A DNA stretch of 64,000 nucleotides from Xanthobacteraceae bacterium 501b (GTDB lineage Bacteria; Pseudomonadota; Alphaproteobacteria; Rhizobiales; Xanthobacteraceae), in the NCBI GenBank assembly GCA_000378025.1, contig KB899087.1:682001-746000 (forward strand), read 5' to 3'. The notes under the pieces are model-generated. The model saw only the letters and a list, made by a program, of their open reading frames with translations, was not told the DNA's origin and did not search any database. A program made the position numbers and the translations under genes. Below, piece after piece: positions 1 through 10,050 of this stretch. Each line of letters begins with the position of its first letter. Within the stretch, counting starts at the first letter, position 1.

Positions 1-361
1 GCGAGGGCAGGCCGGCGAACACGTCCGAGCCGGCATGGCGCAGCTGCGAGGCGCGCCCGTGCATCGGTTCCTTCGCCCGCACCACCCGGCCGCCAAAGGC
101 CTGGCCGATGCACTGGTGGCCGAGGCAGATGCCGAGAATGGGCAGCCTTCCCGACAGCGCCCGCACCGCCGCCAGCGAGATGCCGGCCTCGTTGGGCGAG
201 CACGGGCCGGGCGAGATCACCAGCGCCTCGGGTGCCAGCCGCTCGATGGCGGCAAGGTCCAGCGCGTCATTGCGGGCGACTTCCACCTGCTCGCCGAGCT
301 CGGTGAGATAGCGCGCGACGTTGAAGACGAAGCTGTCGTAATTGTCGATCAGCAGGATCAC
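1..361 (-). CDS. pabA: Aminodeoxychorismate/anthranilate synthase glutamine amidotransferase subunit (partial)
   Basis: Class I glutamine amidotransferase that supplies ammonia from glutamine to its chorismate-processing partner. The visible N-terminus has the family opening [13 protein letters not shown], the oxyanion-region SPGP motif and the nucleophile elbow GICLGHQ carrying the catalytic cysteine. The catalytic His/Glu part lies beyond the window edge, so about 120 of roughly 195 residues are present. The start is a GTG at 361 overlapping the pabB stop (GTGA, 3 nt shared), which implies translational coupling. Because the partner is PabB-like, the job is probably folate synthesis, but such subunits are often shared with TrpE, so a dual role is possible. 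Confidence 0.88.
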   Translation of the reverse strand, partial: MILLIDNYDSFVFNVARYLTELGEQVEVARNDALDLAAIERLAPEALVISPGPCSPNEAGISLAAVRALSGRLPILGICLGHQCIGQAFGGRVVRAKEPMHGRASQLRHAGSDVFAGLPS

Positions 362-1773
362 GCCAGCGCCTCCGGGGTGAAGGCGCGGAAAAGCCGCTCC
401 GCCTTGGTCAGGCTCTCGGCGTGCTCGGCGGCGGGGTCGGAGAGGGTGGTGATGCCGCCGCCGACCCCGAAGCTGGCGCGGCCGCCTTCCACCGTCACCG
501 TGCGGATGGCGATGTTGAAATCCATCGTGCCGTCAAAGCCGATATAGCCGATGGAGCCGCAATAGACCCCGCGCGGGCGGCCCTCCAATGCGCGGATGAT
601 CTCCATGGCGCGGATCTTCGGCGCCCCGGTGATCGAGCCGCCGGGGAAGGAGGCGGCGATCAGGTCCAGCCCGTCGCGCCCCTCGGCAAGCGTGCCCGTC
701 ACCACCGAGACGAGGTGATGCACATTGGCATAGGTCTCCAGCCCGCACAGGCGCGGCACCTTCACCGAGCCGGGCCGGCACACGCGCGAGAGATCGTTGC
801 GCAGCAGGTCGACGATCATCACATTCTCGGCGCGGTCCTTCTCGCTGGTGGTCAGCGCCCGGCCGCGAAAGGCGTCGAGCGTCGGCTCCACCGAGCGCGG
901 CACCGTGCCCTTGATCGGGCGGGTTTCCACCTCGGCGCCGTCGAGCTTGACGAAGCGCTCGGGCGAGGAGGAGGCGATGATCCGGTCCTCATTGACGATC
1001 AGCGCCGCGAAGGTCGCCGGGTTGGCGCGGCGCAGCTGGTCGTAGAGGGCGAGCGGGTCGACATCGCCCACTTCCGCCGCGAAGCGCTGGGTGAAATTGG
1101 CCTGGAAGATGTCGCCGGCGCGGATGTAGTCGATCACCTGACCCACCGCGCGGCGGTAGCTGGCGGCGTCGAAATTCGAGCGCCAGTCCTGCGCCAGCAC
1201 CGCCGGGCCGAGCGGGGCTTCGGGCACCGCCAGCAGCGCGCTGGCTTGCGTGAGCCGCTCGCGGGCGCGGCGGGCGCGGCGGGCGGGGTCGCTCTCCGGC
1301 CAGCCGGTGGAGATGAGGAAGGCGCGCTCGGCCACGACGTCGAAGGCGATGACGAGGTCGTAGAAGCCGAGATCGACCTCCGGCCCCTCGCCGGGCTCGG
1401 GCTGCGCGGTGGGAAAGCGGTCGAACAGCCGGCCGGCCTCATAGGCGATATAGCCGGCCGCACCGGCCTGGAAGGCGGCGTCGCCCGGCAGGCGGGGCTG
1501 CGCATAGGCCTTCAGCCGGGCGCGCAGCGCCTCCAGCGGCGCCCCGGCCTCGCGCTCGCCATTCCAGCGCGGCACGCCCGCTTCCACCCGAAAGCGACCG
1601 AAGGGCTCGGCCATGAGATAGGACCAGCGCCCGAGCACGGGGTGGCGCATCGCGCTGTCGAGGAAGGTCAGTCCCGGCACGACCGTGCCCTCGCGGCGGC
1701 CGAGCCGGCGCGCAGCCTGCCACGGCTCCTGCCAGGCGATTTCGACGACGAGGGGCGGCGGCTGCTGAATCAT
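358..1773 (-). CDS. pabB: Aminodeoxychorismate synthase component I
   Basis: Chorismate-utilising enzyme that aminates chorismate to 4-amino-4-deoxychorismate, the precursor of p-aminobenzoate and folate. It is 471 residues, normal for PabB. The C-terminal chorismate-binding domain is complete, with the motifs RPIKGT (about 285-290), [16 protein letters not shown], and [10 protein letters not shown] followed by [10 protein letters not shown]. The lysine at 288 in PIKGT is the PabB-type nucleophile, where anthranilate synthase TrpE has alanine, and this decides between the two families. It ends overlapping the amidotransferase start. No fused aminodeoxychorismate lyase domain is present. Confidence 0.9.
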   Translation of the reverse strand: MIQQPPPLVVEIAWQEPWQAARRLGRREGTVVPGLTFLDSAMRHPVLGRWSYLMAEPFGRFRVEAGVPRWNGEREAGAPLEALRARLKAYAQPRLPGDAAFQAGAAGYIAYEAGRLFDRFPTAQPEPGEGPEVDLGFYDLVIAFDVVAERAFLISTGWPESDPARRARRARERLTQASALLAVPEAPLGPAVLAQDWRSNFDAASYRRAVGQVIDYIRAGDIFQANFTQRFAAEVGDVDPLALYDQLRRANPATFAALIVNEDRIIASSSPERFVKLDGAEVETRPIKGTVPRSVEPTLDAFRGRALTTSEKDRAENVMIVDLLRNDLSRVCRPGSVKVPRLCGLETYANVHHLVSVVTGTLAEGRDGLDLIAASFPGGSITGAPKIRAMEIIRALEGRPRGVYCGSIGYIGFDGTMDFNIAIRTVTVEGGRASFGVGGGITTLSDPAAEHAESLTKAERLFRAFTPEALA

Positions 1774-1990
1774 GCACGGAATATGGAACGTCGCGGCGCG
1801 GCTTCCTAGAGCGGCGATGCGCGTGGTGCTGTCGGCGGCCGGATTTCGCTGCAGCGCGGCCTTTTCTAGTCCAAAGAGCCACTTGACGCTGGGTTGCGCG
1901 GGTGCTGGCCTTAGCGCCCATCAAAATGCTGCCTGCGAGACGCGGGCAGCCAACACAGCAAACATGATCAATAAGTCTCGGGAGGGACAT
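1774..1990. other. Divergent intergenic region pabB/tctC
   Basis: A 217-bp spacer between divergently transcribed pabB and tctC, so it should hold both promoters. A TTGACG at about 1883 could be a -35 element for tctC, but I do not see a convincing -10 at the right distance. A strong Shine-Dalgarno (GGGAGGGA) sits just before the tctC start. No RNA gene or operator is recognised. Confidence 0.4.
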
Positions 1991-2977
1991 ATGAGGACTT
2001 TCAAGGGTGCCGCCGCCGCTCTGGCCGCGCTGACGCTCGCCGTCCTGCCGCTGTCTGCAGCGCAGGCGCAGGATTTCCCGAACCGTCCGGTGACCATGGT
2101 CGTGCCGTTCTCGGCCGGCGGCCCCACCGACACGGTGGCGCGGCTGATCGCCGAGTCGATGTCGCGCACCCTCGGCCAGCAGGTTGTGGTGGAGAATGTC
2201 GGCGGCGCCGGCGGCACGCGCGGCGCCGGGCAGGTGGCGAAGGCCACCCCCGACGGCTACACGGTTCTTCTCCACCATATCGGCCAGGCGACCGCCGCCA
2301 CGCTGTACCGCAAGCTGCCCTATAATGTGCTGACCGATTTCGAGGAGGTCGGCCTCGTCACCGACGTGCCGATGACCGTGATCGGCAAATCGACGCTGGA
2401 GCCCAAGGACGCCGCCGAGCTGATCGCCTATGTGAAGGCGAACAAGGACGCGGTGATCTACGGCAATGCCGGCGTCGGCTCGGCCTCGCATCTGTGCGGC
2501 ATGCTGTTCATGTCGGCGCTGGGCACGCAGATGACCACCGTTCCCTATCAGGGCACGGGCCCGGCGATGAACGACCTCGTCGGCGGGCAGATCGACCTCC
2601 TGTGCGACCAGACCACCAACACGACAGGCCAGATCAAGGCCGGCAAGGTGAAGGCCTATGGCGTCACCACCAAGACCCCGGTGAAGTCGCTGCCCAATCT
2701 CCCGACCCTCGACTCCGCCGGCCTGCCCGGCTTCGAAGTGGCGGTGTGGCACGGCATGTACGCGCCCAAGGGCACGCCCAAGGCCGAGATCGACAAGCTG
2801 AACGCCGCCCTCGTCGCCGCGCTGCAGGACCCCAAGGTCATTTCCCGCTTCGCCGATCTCGGCACCGAGCCGGTGGCGCTGGAGCGCGCCACGCCGGAGG
2901 TGCACCAGAAGTTCCTTGAGGCGGAAGTCGCCAAGTGGAAGCCGGTGATCGAGCAGGCCGGCGTGTTCGCCGACTGA
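1991..2977 (+). CDS. tctC: Tripartite tricarboxylate transporter substrate-binding protein (Bug family)
   Basis: Periplasmic solute receptor of a TTT-type secondary carboxylate transporter, 328 residues. It has a Sec signal peptide (RTFKG, hydrophobic AALAALTLAVLPL, cleavage after AAQAQ), then the Bug-family opening FPNRPVTMVVPFSAGGPTD and the conserved ENVGGAGG and PDGYT segments. The ATG at 1991 was chosen because of the preceding GGGAGGGA ribosome-binding site and the signal peptide; open frame upstream is not needed. It heads a tctC-tctB-tctA set. Bug proteins bind diverse carboxylates, so the ligand (citrate or another di/tricarboxylate or aromatic acid) cannot be read from sequence. Confidence 0.9.
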   Translation: MRTFKGAAAALAALTLAVLPLSAAQAQDFPNRPVTMVVPFSAGGPTDTVARLIAESMSRTLGQQVVVENVGGAGGTRGAGQVAKATPDGYTVLLHHIGQATAATLYRKLPYNVLTDFEEVGLVTDVPMTVIGKSTLEPKDAAELIAYVKANKDAVIYGNAGVGSASHLCGMLFMSALGTQMTTVPYQGTGPAMNDLVGGQIDLLCDQTTNTTGQIKAGKVKAYGVTTKTPVKSLPNLPTLDSAGLPGFEVAVWHGMYAPKGTPKAEIDKLNAALVAALQDPKVISRFADLGTEPVALERATPEVHQKFLEAEVAKWKPVIEQAGVFAD

Positions 2978-3056
2978 CGCGCCTGCCCATCCTCCCGCCG
3001 GTCCGCCGCCCAGCGCGCGGGCCGGCGCTTCACGTCCCGGCCGCGGAAAAGGTGCC

Positions 3057-3548
3057 ATGACGCGCTTTGTCAAAAATCCGAAGGAGGTCGCCAGCGGCCT
3101 CCTGATCGTGTTCCTGGCGGCCTTCTTCGCCTGGCAGGCGATGGGCCTGCCCATGGGGCGCGCCATTCGCATGGGGCCGGGCTATTTCCCGATGATCCTG
3201 GCGGGTTTGCTTGGTCTCCTTGGCCTGATCGTCCTTCTCACTGGACTCACTCTCCACCCGGTTAAGGAGGAAAACGAGGCGCAGAAGATCGGTTTTCGGC
3301 GCTGGCCATGGGTGCCGCTCGGGCTGGTGACGCTCGCGGTGGTTGTGTTCGGCCTCGGCATCCGCCCGCTGGGCCTCGGCCCGTCCATGGGGCTGGCGGT
3401 GTTCCTCTCGACGCTGGCGAGCCGGCGCTTCAAGCTGACCACGGCGCTGGCCTCCTCCTTCATCATGGTCGCCTTTTCCTGGGCGGTGTTCATCAAGGGC
3501 CTCGGCCTGCCGCTGCCCATGCTGGGCCCGTGGCTCGGCGGTTACTGA
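3057..3548 (+). CDS. tctB: Tripartite tricarboxylate transporter small membrane subunit
   Basis: Small integral membrane subunit of the TTT transporter, 163 residues with about four hydrophobic segments (around residues 12-30, 41-62, 79-97 and 122-140). The motif GPGYFPMILAG near residue 40 is typical of TctB proteins (G-x-GxFP). It lies 79 bp after tctC and 14 bp before tctA, as expected in an operon. The sequence is poorly conserved across the family, so the call rests on topology, this motif and the position between tctC and tctA. Confidence 0.88.
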   Translation: MTRFVKNPKEVASGLLIVFLAAFFAWQAMGLPMGRAIRMGPGYFPMILAGLLGLLGLIVLLTGLTLHPVKEENEAQKIGFRRWPWVPLGLVTLAVVVFGLGIRPLGLGPSMGLAVFLSTLASRRFKLTTALASSFIMVAFSWAVFIKGLGLPLPMLGPWLGGY

Positions 3549-3562
3549 GGAAGCGCAAGTCC

Positions 3563-5062
3563 ATGGAAATCTTTGACAATCTCGCCCTCGGCTTCTCCGT
3601 CGCGATCACCTTCCAGAACATTTTCTACTGCTTTATCGGCGTGCTTCTGGGCACGCTGATCGGCGTTCTGCCGGGCCTCGGGCCGGTGCCGACCATCGCC
3701 ATGCTGCTGCCGATCACCTTCGGCCTGCCGCCGGTTTCGGCGCTGATCATGCTGTCGGGCATCTATTACGGCGCGCAATATGGCGGCTCGACCACGGCGA
3801 TCCTGATCAACCTGCCGGGCGAGAGCTCATCGGTCGTCACCGCCATTGACGGCTACCAGATGGCGCGCCAGGGCCGCGCCGGCGCGGCACTCGCCACCGC
3901 CGCCATCGGCTCGTTCTTCGCCGGATCGGTCGCCACTTTCCTGCTCGCCGTCTTCGCGCCGCCGCTCGCCGACCTCGCTTTGAAGTTCGGCCCGCCGGAG
4001 TATTTTGCGCTGATGGTTCTAGGGCTTGTCGCTTCCGTCGCGCTGGCTTCGGGCTCGGTGGTGAAGGCGCTGGCGATGGTGGTTCTGGGCATTTTGCTCG
4101 GGCTGTCCGGCCAGGATGTCTACACCGGCACCCCGCGCTTCACCTTCGACATGCTGGAGCTGGCGGATGGCATCGAGTTCGTGGCGCTGGCCATGGGCGT
4201 GTTCGGCATTGGCGAGATCGTGCGCAACCTGGAGGATGAGCACACCCGCACCGTCATGGTGCAGAAGGTGAAGGGCCTGCTGCTCTCGAAGGACGATATC
4301 AAGCGCATCATCGGCCCGATCCTGCGCGGCACCTTTCTAGGTTCGTTCCTGGGCATCCTGCCGGGCGGCGGTGCGATTCTCTCCTCCTTCGCCGCCTATT
4401 CGATCGAGAAGAAGATTTCCCGCCACCCTGAGAAGTTCGGCAAGGGCGCCATTGAGGGCGTTGCGGGGCCGGAGGCGGCCAACAATGCCGGCGCTCAGAC
4501 CTCCTTCATCCCCATGCTAACGCTGGGTATTCCGTCCAACCCCGTCATGGCGCTGATGATTGGCGCGCTTATCATCCAGGGAATCGTGCCGGGTCCGAAT
4601 GTGGTGAACGAGCAGCCGAGCCTGTTCTGGGGCATCATCGCGTCGATGTGGATCGGCAATCTGATGCTGGTGGTGCTGAACCTGCCGCTGATCGGGATCT
4701 GGGTCCGGCTGCTCACCGTGCCCTACCACATCCTGTTCCCGCTGATCGTCGGCTTCTGCTGCATCGGCGTCTACAGCGTGAACAACAACGCCATCGACGT
4801 GTTCACCATGGCCGTGTTCGGAGTGGTCGGCTACGTGCTGGTCAAGCTGGACTGCGAGCCCGCGCCGCTGCTGCTCGGCTTCATCATCGGGCCGATGCTG
4901 GAGGAATATCTGCGCCGCGCCATGCTGATCTCGCGCGGCGATCCCACGGTATTCTTCACCCGACCGATCTCCGCCACTATGCTTGGGCTGGCGATTCTCG
5001 CGCTGGTCGTCGTGTTGCTGCCCTCGGTGCGCAAGAAGCGCGAGGAGGCGTTCCAGGAGTAG
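3563..5062 (+). CDS. tctA: Tripartite tricarboxylate transporter large permease
   Basis: Large permease of the TTT system, 499 residues, about twelve membrane spans. Family signatures are clear: [17 protein letters not shown] near residues 40-55, [20 protein letters not shown] near 74-93, and the second-half repeat [19 protein letters not shown] with [14 protein letters not shown]. It couples uptake of the TctC-bound carboxylate to an ion gradient in the inner membrane. The start at 3563 gives the standard N-terminus ([11 protein letters not shown]); a GAGGAAG lies about 10 nt upstream. No TctDE-like two-component regulator is adjacent. Confidence 0.93.
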   Translation: MEIFDNLALGFSVAITFQNIFYCFIGVLLGTLIGVLPGLGPVPTIAMLLPITFGLPPVSALIMLSGIYYGAQYGGSTTAILINLPGESSSVVTAIDGYQMARQGRAGAALATAAIGSFFAGSVATFLLAVFAPPLADLALKFGPPEYFALMVLGLVASVALASGSVVKALAMVVLGILLGLSGQDVYTGTPRFTFDMLELADGIEFVALAMGVFGIGEIVRNLEDEHTRTVMVQKVKGLLLSKDDIKRIIGPILRGTFLGSFLGILPGGGAILSSFAAYSIEKKISRHPEKFGKGAIEGVAGPEAANNAGAQTSFIPMLTLGIPSNPVMALMIGALIIQGIVPGPNVVNEQPSLFWGIIASMWIGNLMLVVLNLPLIGIWVRLLTVPYHILFPLIVGFCCIGVYSVNNNAIDVFTMAVFGVVGYVLVKLDCEPAPLLLGFIIGPMLEEYLRRAMLISRGDPTVFFTRPISATMLGLAILALVVVLLPSVRKKREEAFQE

Positions 5063-5182
5063 CGGGCAGGTCGCCTCTCGGGCTGGCCTGTGGAAAGATC
5101 GGGAAGCCGGGCTGTCCCTATGGACACACCCATAGGCCTCTGCTACACGACCCCCCGTCCGCAAGGCCACGGTCTGCGGCGG

Positions 5183-5257
<75 letters not shown>

Positions 5258-5258
<1 letters not shown>

Positions 5259-5281
5259 AACTCCGATCCTTCGGAGTTTTG
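5258..5281 (+). terminator. Terminator after tRNA-Lys
   Basis: A 9-bp stem AAACTCCGA / TCGGAGTTT with loop TCCT, ending in a short T run. It begins at the last base of the encoded CCA end, so it is well placed to end the tRNA transcript. Confidence 0.75.
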
Positions 5282-5485
5282 GCGGAAACCGAGACGAAGC
5301 CAACTTCGTCCATCCCCTGTCTTCATCCGTGTCCGGCGGCGCGTCGCATCTTAAAGCGGCGTGGGGCCAGCGGGTTATCCGGCCAGGATAGTCTCCACCC
5401 AAGCGCCCGAGGGCGTGGCCGGGCAGGGGGGCTGCACGGCGGACGGGGTCCCGGCGATCCCGGCCGTTCCGCTCGGGAGGGCGAC

Positions 5486-5698
5486 ATGATCGACCAATCT
5501 TCCATGCTCTGTGCCCATTGCCAGCGTTGCGGGCGGCGTTCTGTGCTGGGCCGCGTCGATGCGGCCTCGCTGGCGCCCCCGGCTGAGGGGGAGGCGCCGC
5601 CGCGTCTGCGCTGCGACATGTGCGGGGGGCGGCAGGTGAAGCTGTTCAACGCCAATGGGCCGGTGGAAATGCTCGCCTTTCTTAACGGGCGCATCTGA
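5486..5698 (+). CDS. Small four-cysteine (CxxC-CxxC) protein, unknown function
   Basis: A 70-residue protein with two Cys pairs: CAHCQRC near residue 9 and CDMCGG near residue 43, an arrangement suited to binding one zinc ion as a zinc ribbon. The remainder is hydrophilic, ending MLAFLNGRI. The start is supported by CGGGAGG 5 nt upstream of the ATG. It stands alone between the tRNA and a Gly/Ser-rich gene. I do not recognise the family; a regulatory or redox-linked zinc protein is possible, but no function should be assigned. Confidence 0.6.
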   Translation: MIDQSSMLCAHCQRCGRRSVLGRVDAASLAPPAEGEAPPRLRCDMCGGRQVKLFNANGPVEMLAFLNGRI

Positions 5699-5781
5699 GC
5701 GCAGCGAGGCGCCCCGTCCCTCGAACGAAAGTGCGGCTTGCGCGTTAGGCCTTCAAACAGGCGAACAGGCGAGAGCACACG

Positions 5782-6066
5782 ATGGCTAATCCCACTAATG
5801 ACTACGGCTCCTCCAATCGCGGACCGTTCAGCGAAGGCGGTTCCTCCGGCCAGGGCACGTCGGGCGGGCCGGGTGGCCAGTCCTCCAGCGGCGTCGGCGG
5901 ATCGCACGCATCCGCCTCGGCGCAGGGCGAGCGCATAGGGTCACGCGCTTCCGACAGCGTCGCCCGAGCGACGGTCGGGCAGGAGCCAATTCAGCGCTAC
6001 TCATTTCGCGCATTGGTTGCAATGGGCCTGATCGGCTTTGCCGTCGGCCGCCTTTGCTCCCGCTGA
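5782..6066 (+). CDS. Gly/Ser-rich protein with C-terminal membrane anchor
   Basis: A 94-residue protein in two parts. The N-terminal 60 residues are disordered and rich in Gly and Ser (GPFSEGGSSGQGTSGGPGG). The C-terminal segment is hydrophobic (ALVAMGLIGFAVGRLC) and ends in Arg. The layout recalls the ElaB/YqjD/DUF883 ribosome-associated tail-anchored proteins, which have a small glycine-containing anchor followed by basic residues. However, the long charged helix of those families is missing, so I only note the resemblance. Composition is unlike its neighbours, as expected for a low-complexity linker. Confidence 0.6.
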   Translation: MANPTNDYGSSNRGPFSEGGSSGQGTSGGPGGQSSSGVGGSHASASAQGERIGSRASDSVARATVGQEPIQRYSFRALVAMGLIGFAVGRLCSR

Positions 6067-6115
6067 TACCCCGCGCCTGCCATGGCCAAGCCAGCGGACC
6101 ATTTCGGAACTCAAC

Positions 6116-7012
6116 ATGCAGACCCTGACCGTCCGACACGTCACACAATACACTTACGCGAACCCAGTCACTTTCCAGCCGCACCGGCTGATGCTGCGCC
6201 CGCGCGACAGCCATGACCTGAGGTTGGTGGGTGCTAACATCTCGCTGTTTCCGCACGGAAATATTCGCTGGATGCACGACGTGTTCGGCAATTCCGTCGC
6301 GGTGGTCGACTTTGTCGAACCATCGGATGAATTGAAGATTGAGAGTCTGCTCACGCTGGAGCGCTATGGCCTTGGCGGGCTCGACTTCGAGATTGAGGAG
6401 AGCGCGACTTCCTACCCGTTCGTCTATTCCCCGGATGACCGCATTGATCTCGGCCGCATGCTGGATCCGCATCATCCCGACCCGCAGGGCGAACTGGAAG
6501 CCTGGGCGAAGGGGTTCATCGCCGCGCGGCCGACCGACACCATGGCCCTGCTGACGGATATCAATAACAGCATCCACAAGGGTTTCAGCTATAATCTCCG
6601 CTTCGAGGAAGGTACCCAGCCGCCGCTGGAGACGCTGCGGCTGGGCACGGGCTCCTGCCGTGACTTCGCGCTGCTGCTGATCGAGACGGCGCGGGCTCTC
6701 GGCTTCGGAGCGCGCTTCGTCACCGGCTATCTCTATGATCCCGCCCTCGACGGCGGCGACTCCGCTCTAGTTGGCGCTGGCGCCACTCATGCGTGGGCGG
6801 ACATCTACCTGCCCGGCGCCGGATGGGTCGAGTTCGATCCCACCAACGGCACGATTGCTGCCGATAACCTCATCCGCGTCGCGGTGACCCGCGATCCGAG
6901 CCAGGCGGTGCCTGTGGCGGGTGGGTTCACCGGACTGACGGGTGATTATCTCGGCATGAGTGTCGACGTGTCCGTGCGCTGCGTGCGGCCGGAAGAGCCG
7001 CTGGCGGCGTAG
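6116..7012 (+). CDS. Transglutaminase-like cysteine protease family protein
   Basis: A 298-residue protein. The N-terminal transglutaminase N-domain (beta-rich, LTVRHVTQYTYANPV opening with the LMLRPR segment) is followed by a transglutaminase-like catalytic domain. The catalytic triad is visible: Cys181 in GTGSCRDFA, His225 in ATHAWADIYLPG and Asp241 in FDPTNG. Proteins of this type are usually cytoplasmic and often neighbour peptide-ligase or proteasome-like genes in other genomes; here it stands alone, so substrate is unknown. The start at 6116 gives the canonical N-terminus; a closer upstream start would add an unrelated basic extension. Confidence 0.88.
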   Translation: MQTLTVRHVTQYTYANPVTFQPHRLMLRPRDSHDLRLVGANISLFPHGNIRWMHDVFGNSVAVVDFVEPSDELKIESLLTLERYGLGGLDFEIEESATSYPFVYSPDDRIDLGRMLDPHHPDPQGELEAWAKGFIAARPTDTMALLTDINNSIHKGFSYNLRFEEGTQPPLETLRLGTGSCRDFALLLIETARALGFGARFVTGYLYDPALDGGDSALVGAGATHAWADIYLPGAGWVEFDPTNGTIAADNLIRVAVTRDPSQAVPVAGGFTGLTGDYLGMSVDVSVRCVRPEEPLAA

Positions 7013-7028
7013 CGGCAACGCTTCCCAT

Positions 7029-7060
7029 AAAAAGGCCCGCCAGTTGGCGGGCCTTTTGTT
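7029..7060. terminator. Bidirectional terminator between convergent genes
   Basis: Inverted repeat GGCCCGCC-AGTT-GGCGGGCC flanked by an A run on the left and a T run on the right, so it can terminate both the transglutaminase gene (plus) and the flavoprotein gene (minus). Confidence 0.9.
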
Positions 7061-7081
7061 GCTTTGAGAGGGGAAGAACGC

Positions 7082-8179
7082 TCAGGCGCCCGCATTCTCC
7101 AGCGTCGGATAATCCGTGTACCCCTTGGCACCGCCGCCGTAGAGGTGGTCGCGGTCCAGCTCATTGAAGGCGACGCCACGGCGCAGGCGTTCCACGGCGT
7201 CCGGCGACGAAATAAAGGCCTTGCCGAAGGCGACGAGGTCGGCCTTGCCGGTCGCGACCACCTCTTCCGCCATCGCCTTGTCGTAGCCGTTGTTCACCAT
7301 CCACGCGCCGCTGTAGCGGGCGCGCAGGGCCGCGAAGTCGAAATCCGGAACAATGTCGCGCGGGCCGCCGGTGGCGCCTTCGATCATGTGGACATAGACC
7401 GGGTGCAGACTTTCGACGACGTCCATCACATGACTGAACAACGCCTGCGGATCACTGTCCGCGAGATCATTGGCCGGCGTAACGGGGGATAGCCGCAAAC
7501 CGGTTCGCGCGGCGCCAATCTCGCCGATCACGGCCGCCAGTACTTCCTTCAGGAACCGGGTGCGGTTCTCGATCGAGCCGCCATAGGCGTCCGTGCGCTT
7601 GTTGGCGCCGTCACGCAGGAACTGGTCGATCAGATAGCCATTGGCGCCGTGGATCTCGACACCATCGAAGCCGGCGAGGATGGCGTTGGCCGCCGCCTGG
7701 CGGAAGTCTTCGACGATGCCGGGGATTTCGTCCAGCGTCAGCGCGCGCGGCTCGTCGACCTCGGCGAAGCCATTATTCGCATAGGTCTTGGTGTTGGCGC
7801 GAAGCGCGGAAGGAGCGAGAGGGGCGGCACCGTCCGGCTGCAGCGAACGGAGCGAGACGCGTCCGACATGCCACAGCTGCACGAAGATGTGCCCGCCGGC
7901 AGAATGCACGGCGTCGGTGATTTTCTTCCAACCTTCGATCTGCGCCTGCGTGAACAGGCCGGGCGTATCCTGGTAGCCCTGCGCGGTCGCGGAGATCTGC
8001 GTCGCCTCGGTGATGATGAGGCCGGCGGTGGCACGCTGGCGATAATACTCAACCGCGAGCGGCGAGGGGACGAGGCCGGCGCCGGCGCGGTTGCGCGTCA
8101 GCGGGGCCATGACGATACGGTTGGCGAGGATGATGTCGCCGAGGCGATACGTGTCGAAAAGGGATTTCGTGACAGCCAA
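7082..8179 (-). CDS. Alkene reductase, Old Yellow Enzyme family
   Basis: FMN-dependent NADPH ene-reductase of the NemA/N-ethylmaleimide reductase class, 365 residues. Diagnostic segments: NRIVMAPLTRNRA (FMN-binding N-terminus), IITEATQIS, FVQLWHVGR, GFDGVEIHGANGYLIDQFL with the substrate-binding His/Asn pair (HxxN), DAYGGSIENR, and LVAFGKAFISSPD near the C-terminus. The most likely start is TTG at 8179, which has AGGAG 6 nt upstream; the ATG at 8233 would add an arginine-rich extension without a ribosome-binding site. Likely role: reduction of activated alkenes or nitro-compounds in electrophile detoxification. Confidence 0.9.
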   Translation of the reverse strand: MAVTKSLFDTYRLGDIILANRIVMAPLTRNRAGAGLVPSPLAVEYYRQRATAGLIITEATQISATAQGYQDTPGLFTQAQIEGWKKITDAVHSAGGHIFVQLWHVGRVSLRSLQPDGAAPLAPSALRANTKTYANNGFAEVDEPRALTLDEIPGIVEDFRQAAANAILAGFDGVEIHGANGYLIDQFLRDGANKRTDAYGGSIENRTRFLKEVLAAVIGEIGAARTGLRLSPVTPANDLADSDPQALFSHVMDVVESLHPVYVHMIEGATGGPRDIVPDFDFAALRARYSGAWMVNNGYDKAMAEEVVATGKADLVAFGKAFISSPDAVERLRRGVAFNELDRDHLYGGGAKGYTDYPTLENAGA

Positions 8180-8378
8180 GATGCGCTCCTGTCGAAGAAG
8201 GGCCCGTAGGTGAGTAAGGGCGTTGGAGCGCACTTAAGCATCGGATCGGCCGTTCCAAGTGCCGGAACGCACGATGGCGCTGAATGTGCGAGCGGTCCGG
8301 CGGCGCGGTTCTGGGCGTGGCCTGCAATTTTGGGCGGCATGCTCTAGAAGGGGAGGCCGGGCAAACGGGGCCTACCGC

Positions 8379-9671
8379 ATGATCGACATCGCCACTCGCG
8401 TTTACAATCACACATGGAAGATCGACCCGATCGTCCGCTCCGTGCTCGACACGGATTTTTACAAGCTCCTGATGGCGCAGACGATCTACCGTCGGCATTT
8501 CCACACCCGCGTCACCTTCGGCATCATCAACCGGACGAAGAGCGTGCGAATCGCCGACTTCGTCGACGAGGGCGAACTCCGCGAGCAGCTCGACCATGTG
8601 CGGACATTGTCGCTGACGCGCGGGGAATCGACCTGGCTGCGTGGCAACATGTTCTACGGCAAGCGGCAGATGTTCTCGCCGGACTTCATCGCCTGGCTGG
8701 AGACGTTTCGTTTCCCCGCCTATCACCTCGAAAAGCGCGACGGGCAGTATGAGCTGACCTTCGAGGGACCGTGGATCGAGACCACGATGTGGGAGATCCC
8801 GGCGCTCGCCATCATCAATGAGCTGCGCTCGCGCGCGGTGCTGCGCAGCATGGGCCGTTTCGAGCTGCAGGTGCTGTATGCCCGCGCGATGACCCGCGTG
8901 TGGGAGAAGGTCGAGCGGCTGAAGGCGCTGGGCGGCGCGGGCGTCGCCGATTTTGGCACCCGCCGGCGGCACGGCTTCCTCTGGCAGGACTGGTGCGTGC
9001 AGGCGATGATGGAAGGGCTGGGCGAGCGCTTCCTCGGCACTTCGAACTGCCTGATTGCGCTGCGGCGCGAGGTGGAGGCCACCGGCACCAACGCGCATGA
9101 ACTTCCCATGGTCTATGCCGCCCTCGCGGAAACCGACGCCGAACTCGCGCAGGCTCCCTACAGGGTGCTCGCCGACTGGCAGCAGGACTATGAGGGCAAT
9201 CTGCTGGTGATCCTGCCCGACACGTTCGGCACCAGCCATTTCCTGGCGCTGGCGCCGGACTGGGTGGCCGGCTGGACCGGTATCCGCATCGACAGCAAGG
9301 ACCCGATCGAGGGCGGCGAGGAGGCGCTGCGCTGGTGGCGGGCACGGGGGCAGGACCCGACGCAGAAGCTGGCTATCTTCTCGGACGCCCTCGATATTGG
9401 CGACATTGAACGAATCTACCGCCACTTCCAGGGCCGCCTGCGGATGGGCTTCGGCTGGGGCACGCTGCTGACCAATGATTTTCGCGGCTTCGCGCCTGAG
9501 GGCCGACTCGACCCGATTTCCATTGTCTGCAAGGTCATCTCGGCCGATGGGCGCCCGACCGTGAAGCTCTCCGACAACCCTACCAAGGCAATGGGACCGC
9601 CCGAGGAACTGGCGCGCTACCAGCGAATTTTCGGCGCGCAGAACGCGCCAGCGCGGGCGGTGCTGGTGTAG
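8379..9671 (+). CDS. pncB: Nicotinate phosphoribosyltransferase
   Basis: Enzyme of the Preiss-Handler NAD salvage route (nicotinate + PRPP to nicotinate mononucleotide), 430 residues. Signatures: [14 protein letters not shown] at the N-terminus, [17 protein letters not shown], and GTNAHELPM, which carries the histidine that is phosphorylated by ATP in this family. The C-terminus has the PRPP-site region ([26 protein letters not shown]). Another plausible start lies upstream in the same frame, but 8379 gives the family-like N-terminus; its ribosome-binding site is weak. Divergent from the ene-reductase gene. Confidence 0.95.
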   Translation: MIDIATRVYNHTWKIDPIVRSVLDTDFYKLLMAQTIYRRHFHTRVTFGIINRTKSVRIADFVDEGELREQLDHVRTLSLTRGESTWLRGNMFYGKRQMFSPDFIAWLETFRFPAYHLEKRDGQYELTFEGPWIETTMWEIPALAIINELRSRAVLRSMGRFELQVLYARAMTRVWEKVERLKALGGAGVADFGTRRRHGFLWQDWCVQAMMEGLGERFLGTSNCLIALRREVEATGTNAHELPMVYAALAETDAELAQAPYRVLADWQQDYEGNLLVILPDTFGTSHFLALAPDWVAGWTGIRIDSKDPIEGGEEALRWWRARGQDPTQKLAIFSDALDIGDIERIYRHFQGRLRMGFGWGTLLTNDFRGFAPEGRLDPISIVCKVISADGRPTVKLSDNPTKAMGPPEELARYQRIFGAQNAPARAVLV

Positions 9672-10050
9672 GGGCGTAAACCCAGCACCCACAACTTATT
9701 GCATCCATTGGGCTAATTTGATGAGGAGCTCGCCGGGCGAGGCCAAGAGTTGCCGCAATCTTTGTTCATAAGGAAATTTCCGGCATGTGACATTCTTGCA
9801 TCAAGGTGCAAAGTGCCGGTAAGTTGTCACCCGTCGCATACGAAGGCGGTTTACGGAACTCGGTCGCGGGCCTTCGGGCGCCGGCCCGAATGGACTGGAA
9901 GAACGCATGCGAAGTGGTCAGCGCCGCACTCTTGAGCTGGCTGTCAGTGCCCCCGGGCACTGCCGGCGCGTGCACCGTGCCGACGCTTCCGCCCCTACGG
10001 TTTCTTCCGTTCTTTCCCGCCTTTTCCCCGTAGCGTAGAGTTCCCGCGTC
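9672..10050. other. 379-bp spacer without a recognised gene
   Basis: Short open frames here lack ribosome-binding sites and family features. The only structure seen is a CCGGCA...TGCCGG pair near 9780-9825 and a palindromic CAGTGCCC/GGGCACTG near 9945-9962. It presumably holds the promoter for the downstream SH3-domain gene. Confidence 0.4.

Noticed and set aside
421..1809. Open frame of 462 codons opposite pabB
   Set aside because: Composition is an antisense shadow (His/Arg/Gly/Ala-rich) and pabB is certain on the other strand.
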